A DNA stretch of 56,924 nt from Paenibacillus kobensis NBRC 15729 (GCF_004000825.1 NZ_BILZ01000040.1:1-56924), one strand, 5' to 3'. Shown: positions 36,358-44,946, numbered from the stretch's first letter. The notes: generated by a model from the letters alone, not told the origin. Made by a program: numbers and translations.

Positions 36358-37275
36358 ATGAATAACGTTAGAACGAATCCGCCGTCCCAGACGGCGCTTC
36401 CGACATCCGGCCTTATCGGCCGGTATTTCGAACGAACGCTTTATATGCTGTTTATTACGTTGCCGTTGTCGATTGTCGGCTTTGTCTTATCCGTTACGTT
36501 GACAGCGCTCGGCTTCGGGCTGACGCCCATTCTGATCGGTCTGCCGATATTGAAGGCGGCTGCTTATGTATCGCACCTTCTGATGCTGGCTGATGTGTAC
36601 CGCACGCGCAGACTCTTGCCGTCGAAGGGGCAGACTTCCGCGTTGCCGGCGGTTCCATTCGGACCGTTCACGTACCGGGATATGTTCACGTCGTCTGCGC
36701 CGTACGTTCCGCTCATGTACTGGGTGTTCAAGCTTCCTGCCGCTGTTATTCAATTCACGGCAGCCGTCGTGTTCCCGCTGTCAGGTGCTGCGATGCTGCT
36801 GACGCCGGCCGTTTATTTTGTACTTGACCGGTTCGGTATTCCGATTCTGCAGGATGACGTTGTGTTCGATACGTTATTCCCGAATCTGGAACCGATGCAG
36901 CGCGCGTACATTGGTTCTGGCCTCGGCGTCCTGTTTATCTTCATCGGCTGGCCAATTATCGCTAAGCTGACAGTTGCGCAAGCCGCCCGAATCGAAGCGC
37001 TGCTTCACTATACGACAGAGAAGGCTGAATCCCGGTACCGCAATGATCCGCAGCCGGCAGTTGATCATCGTGCGTCCGTCTATGAACCAGTCCCCGCTTA
37101 CGTGCCGGCCTATCGTCCGGTGGACGCGGCAGGCGACATCGACCCTCTTCCGTTCGAGCCGTTCGACCCTAATGCTCCGGAACCTGCATCCCTGTCGCTC
37201 GAGAAGAGGGACTCGGATCTTGACCGCAGCAGCGTACGGATGAACCCGCTGGATACGAAATCATTCACTCAATAA
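36358..37275 (+). CDS. Membrane protein with putative sensor domain
   Basis: A 305-residue integral membrane protein that matches the putative sensor domain (PF13796-like) found in Paenibacillus and actinobacterial kinases, here without a kinase. Four hydrophobic segments lie at about 30-52, 54-75, 127-155 and 185-203; the C-terminal 85 residues are proline- and acid-rich and likely cytoplasmic. The leader has AAGGAG at 36340-36346. Function unknown. It shares a bidirectional terminator with the NlpC/P60 gene on the other strand. Confidence 0.85.
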   Translation: MNNVRTNPPSQTALPTSGLIGRYFERTLYMLFITLPLSIVGFVLSVTLTALGFGLTPILIGLPILKAAAYVSHLLMLADVYRTRRLLPSKGQTSALPAVPFGPFTYRDMFTSSAPYVPLMYWVFKLPAAVIQFTAAVVFPLSGAAMLLTPAVYFVLDRFGIPILQDDVVFDTLFPNLEPMQRAYIGSGLGVLFIFIGWPIIAKLTVAQAARIEALLHYTTEKAESRYRNDPQPAVDHRASVYEPVPAYVPAYRPVDAAGDIDPLPFEPFDPNAPEPASLSLEKRDSDLDRSSVRMNPLDTKSFTQ

Positions 37276-37320
37276 GTGCTTGATACGAACGGATGTAAAC
37301 CGACAGTCCGTCCGATAAAC

Positions 37321-37371
37321 GCCGAAAAGCCGCAAGAATGAACCTGATGCTCATTCTTGCGGCTTTTCGGC
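37321..37371. terminator. Bidirectional terminator
   Basis: A perfect 21-bp stem (37321-37341 with 37351-37371) around a 9-base loop, with T-rich and A-rich internal blocks, lies between the convergent sensor-domain and NlpC/P60 genes. Confidence 0.9.
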
Positions 37372-37420
37372 CGGCTCTCTGGGGAGAGCCGATGCCTGCG
37401 GTGTCCCGGGCCGGAAATTG

Positions 37421-37891
37421 CTATTGCTGTTCTGTCGCAAGGCTTTTGTATTCGTCGCCGTCCATGACACGTCTGGCTGTGACGTAGCGTTTCGTGTAGT
37501 AGGAGTCGCTGAGCGCCGTGATCATGACGCCTTTGCTGGCGGAATGCGCGAATTTGCCGTTGCCGACATAAATGCCGACATGCGAAATGCCGTCGCCGCT
37601 CGTATTGAAGAATACGAGATCGCCTGCGCGAAGATCGTCTTTGTCGACTTGCGTCCCCATCTTAGCCTGCGAACCGCTTGTCCGCTCCAGGTCGATGCCG
37701 AGCTTGCCGAATACGTATTGCGAGAAGCCCGAGCAGTCGAAGCCTTTGGTCGTCGTACCGCCGGATACATAAGGTGTTCCGATCAGTTCGTCGATCGTAT
37801 CGTCCAGCTTCGAGTCTGCAAATGCACTGCTAACTTGCACCGTCAGCAGCAAAGCAAGTCCGAGAAGAATTGTAAGCGTTTTCTTACCCAA
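37421..37891 (-). CDS. Secreted NlpC/P60 endopeptidase
   Basis: An exported cell-wall peptidase of about 156 residues that cleaves peptide stems of peptidoglycan. A signal peptide (KKTLTILLGLALLLTVQ, ending AFA) precedes one NlpC/P60 domain with the catalytic cysteine in KGFDCSGFSQYVF, the histidine in ISHVGIYVG, and the third polar residue near KFAHSAS. The probable start is the TTG at 37891, 11 bases after GGAAGGGG; the frame opens at 37972 into the riboswitch and is not the start. A ydaO-type c-di-AMP riboswitch lies directly upstream. It is a paralogue of the gene at 43052. Confidence 0.92.
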   Translation of the reverse strand: MGKKTLTILLGLALLLTVQVSSAFADSKLDDTIDELIGTPYVSGGTTTKGFDCSGFSQYVFGKLGIDLERTSGSQAKMGTQVDKDDLRAGDLVFFNTSGDGISHVGIYVGNGKFAHSASKGVMITALSDSYYTKRYVTARRVMDGDEYKSLATEQQ

Positions 37892-37912
37892 CGTAATGCT
37901 GCCCCTTCCAAA

Positions 37913-38047
37913 GCCTGCGAGGTTAGCTGTAGGGTTCGGTTGAAGGTTCCCTATGATTCCTGCGGCGTGCATCGAATGATCGAGACGGCGGAGTCAATTC
38001 ACCCAAAGTGGTTCCCCCGTTCCCCGCTGACGCGGAGATTCGGCAAA
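37913..38047 (-). promoter_or_regulatory. ydaO-type cyclic-di-AMP riboswitch, copy 1
   Basis: The minus strand carries the conserved ydaO/yuaA blocks in order: GCCGAATCTCCGCG, CGGGGGAACCA, TTGGGTGAATTGA, then ATCATAGGGAACCTTC, AACCGAACCCTACAGC and TAACCTCGCAGGC. These are hallmark segments of the c-di-AMP aptamer, which in this class represses cell-wall hydrolase genes when c-di-AMP is high. The ribosome-binding site GGAAGGGG follows by 5 bases, with no terminator in between. The 38048-38388 remainder is AT-rich promoter DNA. Confidence 0.92.
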
Positions 38048-38312
38048 TTTATAACTAACAGTCTAAAGATTCGATTAAATTTGCGAAATTCCTGCTCATG
38101 TATAGGAAAAATTTCTCTATATTTTCGTTAGTTTGAACTAGTCCGTTACTCATTCTATGAGCGTCTATTCGACTTTGTCCATTCGCAGTGCGTGTATAGG
38201 CTATTAACATGGGTGAACATATTAGTGATACAGCTTTGCATTGTAAACTTTGAGAAGTTATTATGTGACTCTTATCACAATTAAGTGCATGAAATACTTA
38301 CGATTCTTGGCA

Positions 38313-38321
38313 TGCTATAAT
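38313..38321 (+). promoter_or_regulatory. Extended -10 promoter for the small hypothetical gene
   Basis: TGCTATAAT, an extended -10 element, lies 68 bp upstream of the ATG at 38389 in AT-rich DNA. No good -35 is visible. Confidence 0.45.
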
Positions 38322-38388
38322 GTAAATAATTATATATTCGAAGGGCATTCTGAAGATAAATCCGAAGTCGAGGCGGGAGGTTTGGCTG

Positions 38389-38709
38389 ATGCGTGAAGAG
38401 AATGGACAGTCCCAAACGAACTTCACCAAGTTTCCGATCCGAATTCCGAACGATGCGCGCTACATTGAGCCGGTTATCGATTACATTCGCGATGTCCTGA
38501 AGCCGGACCAGATGACGCGTGTCGATTCGCACTGGGACTATTACTTAGGCGATGTGGTCGAGTTTATGAAGGACGGCGTCTCGATGGTCTATGATTGGAA
38601 TGAGTCTTGGGGCCATGAATTGACGACTAAGTCTGCTGCGGAGCAGGAGCTTAAGCTCGTTCGCGAAACGGCGGAGCAGATTGCGGAGCATGTGAAGCGA
38701 GTGCCATAA
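38389..38709 (+). CDS. Hypothetical protein
   Basis: I do not recognise this 106-residue protein. It is small, soluble and acidic-to-neutral, without membrane segments. It has a tryptophan-rich middle (HWDYYLGDVVEF, YDWNESWGHEL) and a charged amphipathic C-terminal helix (EQELKLVRETAEQIAEHVKR). GGGAGG lies 9 bases before the ATG and an extended -10 further upstream, so expression is likely. It stands between a riboswitch-controlled gene on the other strand and a secreted protein. Confidence 0.8.
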   Translation: MREENGQSQTNFTKFPIRIPNDARYIEPVIDYIRDVLKPDQMTRVDSHWDYYLGDVVEFMKDGVSMVYDWNESWGHELTTKSAAEQELKLVRETAEQIAEHVKRVP

Positions 38710-38829
38710 ACGTCAAGGCAAGAGATCTCTTTCATTAACAATTTCATCCACTTATGGAGGAATGGTTTATAATCTCTCGACATATGTTCATTCGGGGGAC
38801 AAATAACCGAACCGGAAGGTGGATGATTG

Positions 38830-39294
38830 ATGAGAAGAAAGTGGCTCGCCGCGATTACGGTAATGCTGTTGGTCGTTATGATGAGCGTCGCGGTATCCAG
38901 CTCGGCTGCGCCGAGCACGTATGTACACGGCGTGTTCTCGACTAGTCCGCTGTATGTGGTGGACGGCACAACGGGCAGTTCGCTCACGGCAACGAGCGGC
39001 AACGCAATCGCGAGCTGGACCGAGAACCCGCTAAGCTCGGGCAATCAAGGCTTCTTCAACGCGATTGTGTACGTAGGCACAACGAAGTACGAGTTTAGGC
39101 TTGTCAGTCTATCTTCGACAACGGCGGATCAGATTAACGGCAAGTTCCATATTTACAAAAATAACGTGCTCGTCGCGGCGGTGGCCGGTACCGTATATGG
39201 ACTTAGTCAGCCAGTCGGCAACTACTATAAGTTTTATGACAGCGCGTACAACTGGCATGTATCCGGCTATATAACGAATCGCCTCGACTATTAA
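38830..39294 (+). CDS. Secreted hypothetical protein
   Basis: A 154-residue exported protein of unknown function. The signal peptide is RRKWLAAITVMLLVVMMSVAV, with cleavage probably after SSAA. The mature chain is Ser/Thr/Gly/Asn-rich with alternating strands (KYEFRLVSLSS, QINGKFHIYKNN, YYKFYDSAYNWHVSGYIT), suggesting a small beta-sandwich. GGAAGGTGG sits 7 bases before the ATG at 38830; a TTG at 38827 is unlikely. A TATAAT at 38771-38776 may be its -10. No homology recognised. Confidence 0.8.
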   Translation: MRRKWLAAITVMLLVVMMSVAVSSSAAPSTYVHGVFSTSPLYVVDGTTGSSLTATSGNAIASWTENPLSSGNQGFFNAIVYVGTTKYEFRLVSLSSTTADQINGKFHIYKNNVLVAAVAGTVYGLSQPVGNYYKFYDSAYNWHVSGYITNRLDY

Positions 39295-39401
39295 TCGGAG
39301 GCTGCAGCGGCTCGTCCTGCGATGCGGCCAGTCCCCCTTCCTCCGCTAGGGTGCAGTCAGGTTGCAGTCGCCACAATCCATAATCCATAATGCGACACAG
39401 G

Positions 39402-39430
39402 AAGGTCCCGCTCGGTGCGAGCGGGACCTT
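39402..39430 (+). terminator. Terminator after secreted hypothetical gene
   Basis: AAGGTCCCGCTC pairs perfectly with GAGCGGGACCTT around GGTGC, followed by a T-rich CGTTTCGTTTTT. Confidence 0.88.
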
Positions 39431-39475
39431 CGTTTCGTTTTTATAGGGAATTGGAGTTAAAAACAGGAAATTATC

Positions 39476-39503
39476 GTGACAATTGAAAAATTATGTATAT
39501 GAT
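39476..39503 (+). promoter_or_regulatory. Candidate sigma-A promoter of the PPC-domain gene
   Basis: GTGACA (39476-39481) and TATGAT (39498-39503) with a 16-bp spacer. The leader that follows has a hairpin CAGGCA-GCGA-TGCCTG (39551-39566) with a GNRA tetraloop. Confidence 0.45.
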
Positions 39504-39594
39504 AGTCGGTAGACCGTGAAGGGAGAGGAGGCGCAAGGTCATTAGATGCCCAGGCAGCGATGCCTGCTTAAAATCTTGTTAGGGGATGAGAATA

Positions 39595-40047
39595 ATGAAA
39601 TGGTTTAAGAAACTGGGCCTTACAATTTCGATGGTAGCACTGACTTCCGGCGTTTTCGCCGCGGCAGCTTCGGCTTATGATAATTGGGAGTCGAATGATA
39701 CTCTCGCAACGGCAACGCAGATGCCGACTTATTATCAGACCGATCCATGGGGCGGCCAATACGCCGTATTTGAATCAACCTCGTATATCTCTACTCCAAC
39801 GGATGTCGATTACTACAAGTTGATTCCTTTCGCTTCGTCGCAAATCCGTCTCACATCGGCTCTTGGCATGGACTATGATTTTGAAGTATATGACCAGAAC
39901 GGCACCCTGATTGCGACGAGCACCTCGACTTCGCAGGTCGAGAAGGTGACGTTCACGACAGCAGCGGTTCGTTACGTGAAAGTATACGGCAAGAACGGCC
40001 AGTATAATAGTGACAGGAAGAAGCCTTATGTGCTACATGTCGCTTAA
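39595..40047 (+). CDS. Secreted PPC-like domain protein
   Basis: A 150-residue exported protein. The signal peptide is KWFKKLGLTISMVALTSGVF, ending near ASA. The mature part fits one pre-peptidase C-terminal (PPC) beta-sandwich: NWESNDTLATATQM at the start, DVDYYKLIPF, then DYDFEVYDQNGTLIATS. PPC domains normally accompany secreted peptidases; here the domain stands alone. The ATG at 39595 follows AGGGGATG; an ATG at 39586 overlaps that site. It has its own promoter and terminator. Confidence 0.85.
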   Translation: MKWFKKLGLTISMVALTSGVFAAAASAYDNWESNDTLATATQMPTYYQTDPWGGQYAVFESTSYISTPTDVDYYKLIPFASSQIRLTSALGMDYDFEVYDQNGTLIATSTSTSQVEKVTFTTAAVRYVKVYGKNGQYNSDRKKPYVLHVA

Positions 40048-40081
40048 TTTAGTCTGAGCCCAGGTCTAATGCCGGAACGAC

Positions 40082-40123
40082 AAAGCGCCCCTGGCCTATC
40101 CATGGATGGGCGAGGGGCGCTTT
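40082..40123. terminator. Bidirectional terminator
   Basis: AAAGCGCCCC pairs with GGGGCGCTTT around a partly paired loop, between the convergent PPC-domain and ABC permease genes. Confidence 0.8.
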
Positions 40124-40167
40124 ATGCTGTATTTGGACGATGCAAGCATGCCTCGAATCAGTTCGAA

Positions 40168-40983
40168 TCAGTTGCCTACACTCTCGTATTTCCGCAATCC
40201 AAAATGGAACACCGTATAAGCAACGGCTGCGCAATAGATGGCGGCTACGGGGCAGGCGATCCAGAACCAAGGCGCGCTCGACTTGTCGAACAAATAATAA
40301 GCGGGGAAGAAGCTGATGAAAGCGAACGGGATCAGCACGGCGACAAGCAGCTGTACGCCGAGCGAGAAGATGGTAATAGGATACTTGGCGAACTCCCCCA
40401 GGTTATGAATCATCATAGGGAAGGCGTTGCCCGCGTTCTTGAACCAGAAGGCAGTCGTGTTCGCAGCCAAATTGATGGATACCCGAATAAGAATAGCCGT
40501 AACAACAAGCAGCACGGCGATGATGATTTTGCCCAGCGACCAATGCAGATCCATCCGTATCAACGCTTGGCTGATCATAATGATGCCGATCACGATGTTG
40601 CCAAGTCCATTCATCCCGACGCTATAAGACAGCACCTGTAAGATTGGTGACACCGGGCGCAGCAGCATGACGTCGAGCTCGCCGTTGTTCACGATCCGGC
40701 CCAGCCTCCAAGTCCCCTCGAAGAATAAGGAACCGAACCCTTCCGTCAAATAAACCATTGCATACATGAAGACGACTTCCCAGAATGTCCAGCCGTTAAT
40801 GTCCGGAATGCGGTTGTAGACGACCCAGAGGAACACGATGCCGAGCAGCTGTGTCAGGACGGCCGAGACGATCATGATATAGAAGTCAGACTGATACTCT
40901 AGAATCGCTTTCAGCTGTGCACCGAACAGGCGCCGGTAAAGAAAGAACGTACGTCTAGGTTTGCGTAACCAAGAGAAGGTCAT
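40168..40983 (-). CDS. ABC-2 type transporter permease
   Basis: A 271-residue membrane protein with about six hydrophobic helices, of the ABC-2/DUF990 group. It is the third gene of a minus-strand exporter operon: ATPase, permease, permease. The ATG at 40983 follows the previous stop by 9 bp and has GGAGG inside the end of that gene, about 12 bases upstream. The open frame to 41289 overlaps the previous gene too far to be real. The complex probably exports a lipid, peptide or polysaccharide; no substrate clue is present. Confidence 0.88.
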   Translation of the reverse strand: MTFSWLRKPRRTFFLYRRLFGAQLKAILEYQSDFYIMIVSAVLTQLLGIVFLWVVYNRIPDINGWTFWEVVFMYAMVYLTEGFGSLFFEGTWRLGRIVNNGELDVMLLRPVSPILQVLSYSVGMNGLGNIVIGIIMISQALIRMDLHWSLGKIIIAVLLVVTAILIRVSINLAANTTAFWFKNAGNAFPMMIHNLGEFAKYPITIFSLGVQLLVAVLIPFAFISFFPAYYLFDKSSAPWFWIACPVAAIYCAAVAYTVFHFGLRKYESVGN

Positions 40984-40991
40984 AGCCCGAA

Positions 40992-41804
40992 TCAGCCTCC
41001 ATGAATCGTAATTTGCCGGACGGCACGCGACCACACGAGCTTCCCGGCGTACCAGAGGGCTACGGCCCATGCGCATTGCGCTGCGAACGCTCCGAGCGCC
41101 TCCGTCATGGTGAGTTGCTGCATATAGATTGCTGCGGGCGTATGAACGATGCCTTGGAAAGGCATCGCAAGCGACAGCTTCTCCAGCCAGCCTGGGAAGA
41201 ATGCCAGCGGGACAAGTGAACCGGAGAAGAGGCTCGTAACGGCCATTCTTGCCCATACAATGCCGACCGCGCCCGTCGTCCAGAAGCATAGCAGGCCGGC
41301 CAAGTAGACGATGCCGAACTTGACGAAGAGCGAAGCCCCGAGGCTCAGAATGAACAGAACGGCATGTGCGAAATCGGGCTTTAAGAAGCCGGATGTAAAC
41401 AGAAGCACGATGATAACGATGACCGCGGTAAGTCCGCCTTCGATAACGGTAGAGCCTAGTGTCTCTGCGAACCTTGCTTTCTGGAAGTCCAGCGGCTTCA
41501 GCAGGTCGATCGATACGCTGCCGTCGAGAATTTTGCCGGAAATGCGCGTTTCGGAATAGAAGGTGATCGCGGCATTACAAATAAACGCGACGAGCAGGTA
41601 CGTCTTCATTTGCATCCACGTCATGCCTGCAAGCTCGTCACGTCCTTCATAGATGGTGCTCCACAGCGCATACATGGCGATGAGTACGATGAAGTTCGCG
41701 ATGAAACCCATGATATAGGTCAACCGGTAAGCGAGTGCATTCTGCATATTACGGACGGCGAGGCTCATATAGGCGCGCCGTGAACGGAACAACCTTGCCT
41801 TCAT
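40992..41804 (-). CDS. ABC-2 type transporter permease
   Basis: A 270-residue membrane protein with about six hydrophobic helices; typical segments are YIMGFIANFIVLIAMYALWST and GIVYLAGLLCFWTTGAVGIVW. Its start overlaps the ATPase stop by 4 bp (ATGA), so it is translationally coupled to it. It should form the membrane heterodimer with the next permease, as in DUF990/Wzm-like two-permease exporters. Confidence 0.9.
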   Translation of the reverse strand: MKARLFRSRRAYMSLAVRNMQNALAYRLTYIMGFIANFIVLIAMYALWSTIYEGRDELAGMTWMQMKTYLLVAFICNAAITFYSETRISGKILDGSVSIDLLKPLDFQKARFAETLGSTVIEGGLTAVIVIIVLLFTSGFLKPDFAHAVLFILSLGASLFVKFGIVYLAGLLCFWTTGAVGIVWARMAVTSLFSGSLVPLAFFPGWLEKLSLAMPFQGIVHTPAAIYMQQLTMTEALGAFAAQCAWAVALWYAGKLVWSRAVRQITIHGG

Positions 41805-42853
41805 GCGCCGGCCGCCTCCGTTCCGGCTGCCGCGAGGGCGTGCCCATCTTCCAGATCAAGCTGCCTTTCATAGACCTGCTTGATGACATGCTCAATGCCC
41901 GGCTCGTCGATTCGGAAGTCGGCCACTTCGCCGTGTAGCATGACAGCAGAGATCACTTCGCTCGCTGTCGCCTTGAACCGGTCGAACCGGAGCGAAACGC
42001 AGGCGGCATCCAACGATTCGACGGCAACGCCCGGCATACGGTCGAACGTGTCATGCAGAGCGGGGATGTCGGCATGCTGCAGCTGGCAGTGGATGACCCG
42101 CTCGCGGGCGAACCGGTTCTTGACCGCTTCCAATGTGCCATCGTAAATTAAGCTGCCCCGGTCGATGATGACGAGCCGGTTGCACAAATCCTCGATATCG
42201 CCCAAATCGTGAGTGGTCAGCATAATCGTCGTGCCGTTTTCTTTATTCGACCTTTTAATAAATTCGCGAATTCTCTGCTTCACGGCAATGTCGAGCCCGA
42301 TCGTCGGCTCGTCCAGATAGACGGTGCGCGGGTTGTGCAGCAGTGCAGCGGCAAGATCGGCGCGCATGCGCTGGCCAAGCGACAGCTTGCGTGCAGTCAG
42401 ATGGAGGAAGTCCTCCATCCCGAGCAGTTCAATGAACTGATCAAGGTTGCGCCGGTAGCGGTCTTCTGGAATTTCGTAAATATCCTTGAGCAGCGAGAAA
42501 GTTTCGGACACTGGAATGTCCCACCAGAGCTGCGTCCGCTGCCCGAATACGGCGCCTATCGTGCGCGCGTTGTCCATTCGGTTCTTGAACGGGTCGATAC
42601 CGCCGACGCGGACGGTGCCGGAGGTCGGAACGAGGATGCCGGTCAGCATCTTGATGGTCGTCGATTTGCCGGCTCCGTTCGGGCCGACGTAGGCGACGGT
42701 CTCGCCTTCCTCAATGTCCAGATCGATGCCGGCTACAGCTAATTTGTCCACGTATTGCTGCGAGAACAAGTGCTTGACGGCGCCCGCTAACCCGGGGCTC
42801 TTCACCGCTTGCCGGAATTGTTTCTTAAGCTGCCTGATTTCAATGAAACTCAT
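41801..42853 (-). CDS. ABC transporter ATP-binding protein
   Basis: A 350-residue ATPase of the ABC-2 exporter class. Walker A is GPNGAGKST, Q-loop in FGQRTQLWWD, signature LSLGQRMRADLAAALL, Walker B TVYLDEPTIGLD and the H-loop TTHDLGDIEDL. The N-terminal extension (about 40 residues before the first strand) and C-terminal region resemble those of ABC exporters with two DUF990-type permeases. It is the first gene of a three-gene operon, with AGGAGG upstream of its ATG. Works at the membrane with the two permeases downstream. Confidence 0.93.
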   Translation of the reverse strand: MSFIEIRQLKKQFRQAVKSPGLAGAVKHLFSQQYVDKLAVAGIDLDIEEGETVAYVGPNGAGKSTTIKMLTGILVPTSGTVRVGGIDPFKNRMDNARTIGAVFGQRTQLWWDIPVSETFSLLKDIYEIPEDRYRRNLDQFIELLGMEDFLHLTARKLSLGQRMRADLAAALLHNPRTVYLDEPTIGLDIAVKQRIREFIKRSNKENGTTIMLTTHDLGDIEDLCNRLVIIDRGSLIYDGTLEAVKNRFARERVIHCQLQHADIPALHDTFDRMPGVAVESLDAACVSLRFDRFKATASEVISAVMLHGEVADFRIDEPGIEHVIKQVYERQLDLEDGHALAAAGTEAAGA

Positions 42854-42959
42854 CGTATGATCCTCCTAATCGACAAGTAACAATAAGCTTATCCGTACAG
42901 TAGATGAATAATATCCCACAATCTGTGAAACCGCAATAATAAAGATTTAGTTATATACA

Positions 42960-43006
42960 AAAACCGCACGCAATTGTCCATTGTTATAGACAATTAACGT
43001 GCGGTT
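42960..43006 (-). terminator. Terminator after the NlpC/P60 gene
   Basis: AAACCGCACG and AATTGTC pair with GACAATT and CGTGCGGTTT, one bulge, and the minus strand continues with TTTTTG. The outer stem also fits as a plus-strand terminator. Confidence 0.88.
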
Positions 43007-43051
43007 TCTGTTATAGCATGGCAGTGCCATGCGTAACGTGCATCTATTCGT

Positions 43052-43555
43052 TTAGTCTACGTCAGGACCGCCGTCGACTTGGTCGGCTGGATCATCCGCG
43101 TACTTCTCGTAAGATGCCGTGCTCATAATGCGGCGAGCGCTCAAATAACGCTTAGAATAATAGGAGTCGCTCAAGCTGCTGATCGTGATGCCTTTGCTGG
43201 AGGAAGAGTGAGCGAATTTGCCGTCGCCGACGTACACGCCGACGTGCGAAACACCTTTGCCGCTCGTATTGAAGAATACGAGATCTCCTTCGCGCAGGTC
43301 ATCCTTGGCTACTTTCTGGCCAAGCTTGCTTTGTGCCCCAGACGAGTGAGGCAGGTCAATGCCGAACTGCTTGAAGACATACATCGTGAATCCCGAGCAA
43401 TCGAAGCCTTTGGTCGTCGTGCCTGCCGCACGATACGGTGTTCCATATACGCTATCGACTACATCGTTAAGCTTCGAGTCCGCGAAAGCGCTTCCTGCTT
43501 GAAAAGCGAGAAGAATTGCGAGGCCAAGAAGTACTGCAGAAAGCTTGAAACGCAC
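43052..43555 (-). CDS. Secreted NlpC/P60 endopeptidase
   Basis: A 167-residue exported peptidoglycan endopeptidase. The signal peptide is MRFKLSAVLLGLAILLAFQA, ending AFA; the single NlpC/P60 domain has the cysteine in KGFDCSGFTMYVF and the histidine in VSHVGVYVG. The C-terminus is acidic. The GTG at 43555 follows GGAAGGAG by 9 bases. It is clearly a paralogue of the gene at 37421, sharing signal, domain and riboswitch. It should be turned down when c-di-AMP is high. Confidence 0.93.
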   Translation of the reverse strand: MRFKLSAVLLGLAILLAFQAGSAFADSKLNDVVDSVYGTPYRAAGTTTKGFDCSGFTMYVFKQFGIDLPHSSGAQSKLGQKVAKDDLREGDLVFFNTSGKGVSHVGVYVGDGKFAHSSSSKGITISSLSDSYYSKRYLSARRIMSTASYEKYADDPADQVDGGPDVD

Positions 43556-43575
43556 GACTTCGTGCTCCTTCCAGT

Positions 43576-43711
43576 GCCTACGAGGTTAGCTGTGGGGTTC
43601 GGTTGAAGGTCCCCTATGATACCCTCAGACCGGCTTGTCCAATGGACTGCACAGTCGGGATCAATTCACCCAGAAATGGTTCCCCCGTTTTCGTACACGG
43701 AAATTCGGCAG
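43576..43711 (-). promoter_or_regulatory. ydaO-type cyclic-di-AMP riboswitch, copy 2
   Basis: Same ordered blocks as copy 1 on the minus strand: GCCGAATTTCCGTG, CGGGGGAACCA, CTGGGTGAATTGATC, ATCATAGGGGACCTTC, AACCGAACCCCACAGC and TAACCTCGTAGGC. P1 can form between TGCC and GGCA at the ends. The ribosome-binding site GGAAGGAG lies 5 bases beyond the aptamer, again with no terminator between. 43712-43967 is AT-rich with no gene. Confidence 0.92.
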
Positions 43712-43967
43712 TGTTTTTATGTACGGGAATAGTAATTCGGATATTTTGAAGAAAATCCTTCTGCCCTGTCGAATTTCTAATAATTCTCATGAATAATAGC
43801 GCGAAAAGCGGCGTTTATGAGAGTTTTTCTCATTTTTTATTGCAGTGCCGCTGCAATGACCGTTGCAGTCCTTACCAGTGGAATAAGAGAGCAACTGGGT
43901 TAAGTCTAATCGGTCGAAAGTGAAAAAAGAATGAATACAGCCAAGATAACGAAAAGTTGTATATGAA

Positions 43968-44012
43968 CAAACCCAAACAAGACTTCCTTCGGGGAAGTCT
44001 TGTTTGGGTTTT
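43968..44012 (-). terminator. Terminator of the membrane protein/peptidase unit
   Basis: An 18-bp stem AACCCAAACAAGACTTCC paired with its complement around a 5-base loop. The minus strand continues TTTGTTC; the plus side has TTTTG. Confidence 0.88.
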
Positions 44013-44033
44013 GAGAGGAACAAGGTTATGTTC

Positions 44034-44849
44034 CTATTGGTTGTGATGCTGCAAGCACTCATATTGGGAGGCGATCGTCCATACTTTCAGCATCGTCTTC
44101 ACGAACCGGTACGCTTGATGGACAAGGATAGCGAGAAACCCAGCCCACAGCAGGGAAGCCGAAGAGAGGAGCAGCCCGGCTGCGCCTGCCGCGAACCACA
44201 TGATCAGCGATACGCCGAGATAGGGGAGGAAACGGCGGATGGACCGCCATAGTCCATTAAAAGCCCCTTCGCCGGACGCGGCGCCGAACTGCATGGACAG
44301 AAACAAGAGATGAAGCACAATGCCCCAGGCAAGCCAGCCGCAGGCGGCAGGCAGCAGCTCATGGACGATGCCGCTGATGGAATCACCGCCGATGAAGGTG
44401 GAGAAGGCCCGCGGCAGCAACCAGTAGCCGGGAGCGATTGCGAGAAGCGATTCGATCCAGTACAGCGCGGTAACCGGCAGCCACGCTCTCCGGATTCCAT
44501 GCAGGAACCGGGTGCCTTCTCCTGTCGATGCATGATGCAGCGAATGGAATAAACCGGCGTTCAATAGGGGGGAGAGCAGCATGCGCAGCCCAAGGAGGCC
44601 GATGAACGTCCATAAGTAAGGCTGAATGAGATCGGTCTTCGTCAGTTGGAATTCCGCTTCGTACAAGTACAGCCGTACGGCGGACGCCGGCATGCCGGCG
44701 TCCGGATAGCGGCGGAGCAGCGGCGCTATAATACCGTCCACGAGACGGTACAAGAAGAAGCCCCATAACAGCTGGTATACGAATAGTACGACAATGACAT
44801 AGAGGTGGCGAACCGTCAACGTCCAGCCGGCCTTCAAATGCTGCTTCAT
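44034..44849 (-). CDS. Integral membrane protein of unknown function
   Basis: A 271-residue membrane protein with about six to seven hydrophobic helices (YVIVVLFVYQLLWGFFLYRL, LWTFIGLLGLRMLLSPLLNA, WLAWGIVLHLLFLSMQ, FLPYLGVSLIMWFAAGAAGLLL). It is not recognised as a transporter. It lies 97 bp downstream of the M1 peptidase gene on the same strand and no terminator separates them, so the two are probably co-transcribed and may act together at the membrane. Confidence 0.85.
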   Translation of the reverse strand: MKQHLKAGWTLTVRHLYVIVVLFVYQLLWGFFLYRLVDGIIAPLLRRYPDAGMPASAVRLYLYEAEFQLTKTDLIQPYLWTFIGLLGLRMLLSPLLNAGLFHSLHHASTGEGTRFLHGIRRAWLPVTALYWIESLLAIAPGYWLLPRAFSTFIGGDSISGIVHELLPAACGWLAWGIVLHLLFLSMQFGAASGEGAFNGLWRSIRRFLPYLGVSLIMWFAAGAAGLLLSSASLLWAGFLAILVHQAYRFVKTMLKVWTIASQYECLQHHNQ

Positions 44850-44946
44850 GCGATACGCTCCTTTCCGATAGCTGCCCTGTCCATTCCCGTTCGAGAGGGC
44901 GATTCGTCATCCATGCGAATGCGGGAAGAGCTGAGCTGTTAGGGGA

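Noticed and set aside
39510-39594. Cyclic-di-GMP-I riboswitch upstream of the PPC gene
   Set aside because: Only partial similarity (GGCGCAAGG and a GNRA hairpin). The required conserved core and order of blocks are missing.
43841-43864. TTGCAG...CTGCAA palindrome as a fifth repeat site
   Set aside because: The half-sites are different and isolated, with no partner sites at 52 or 74 bp.
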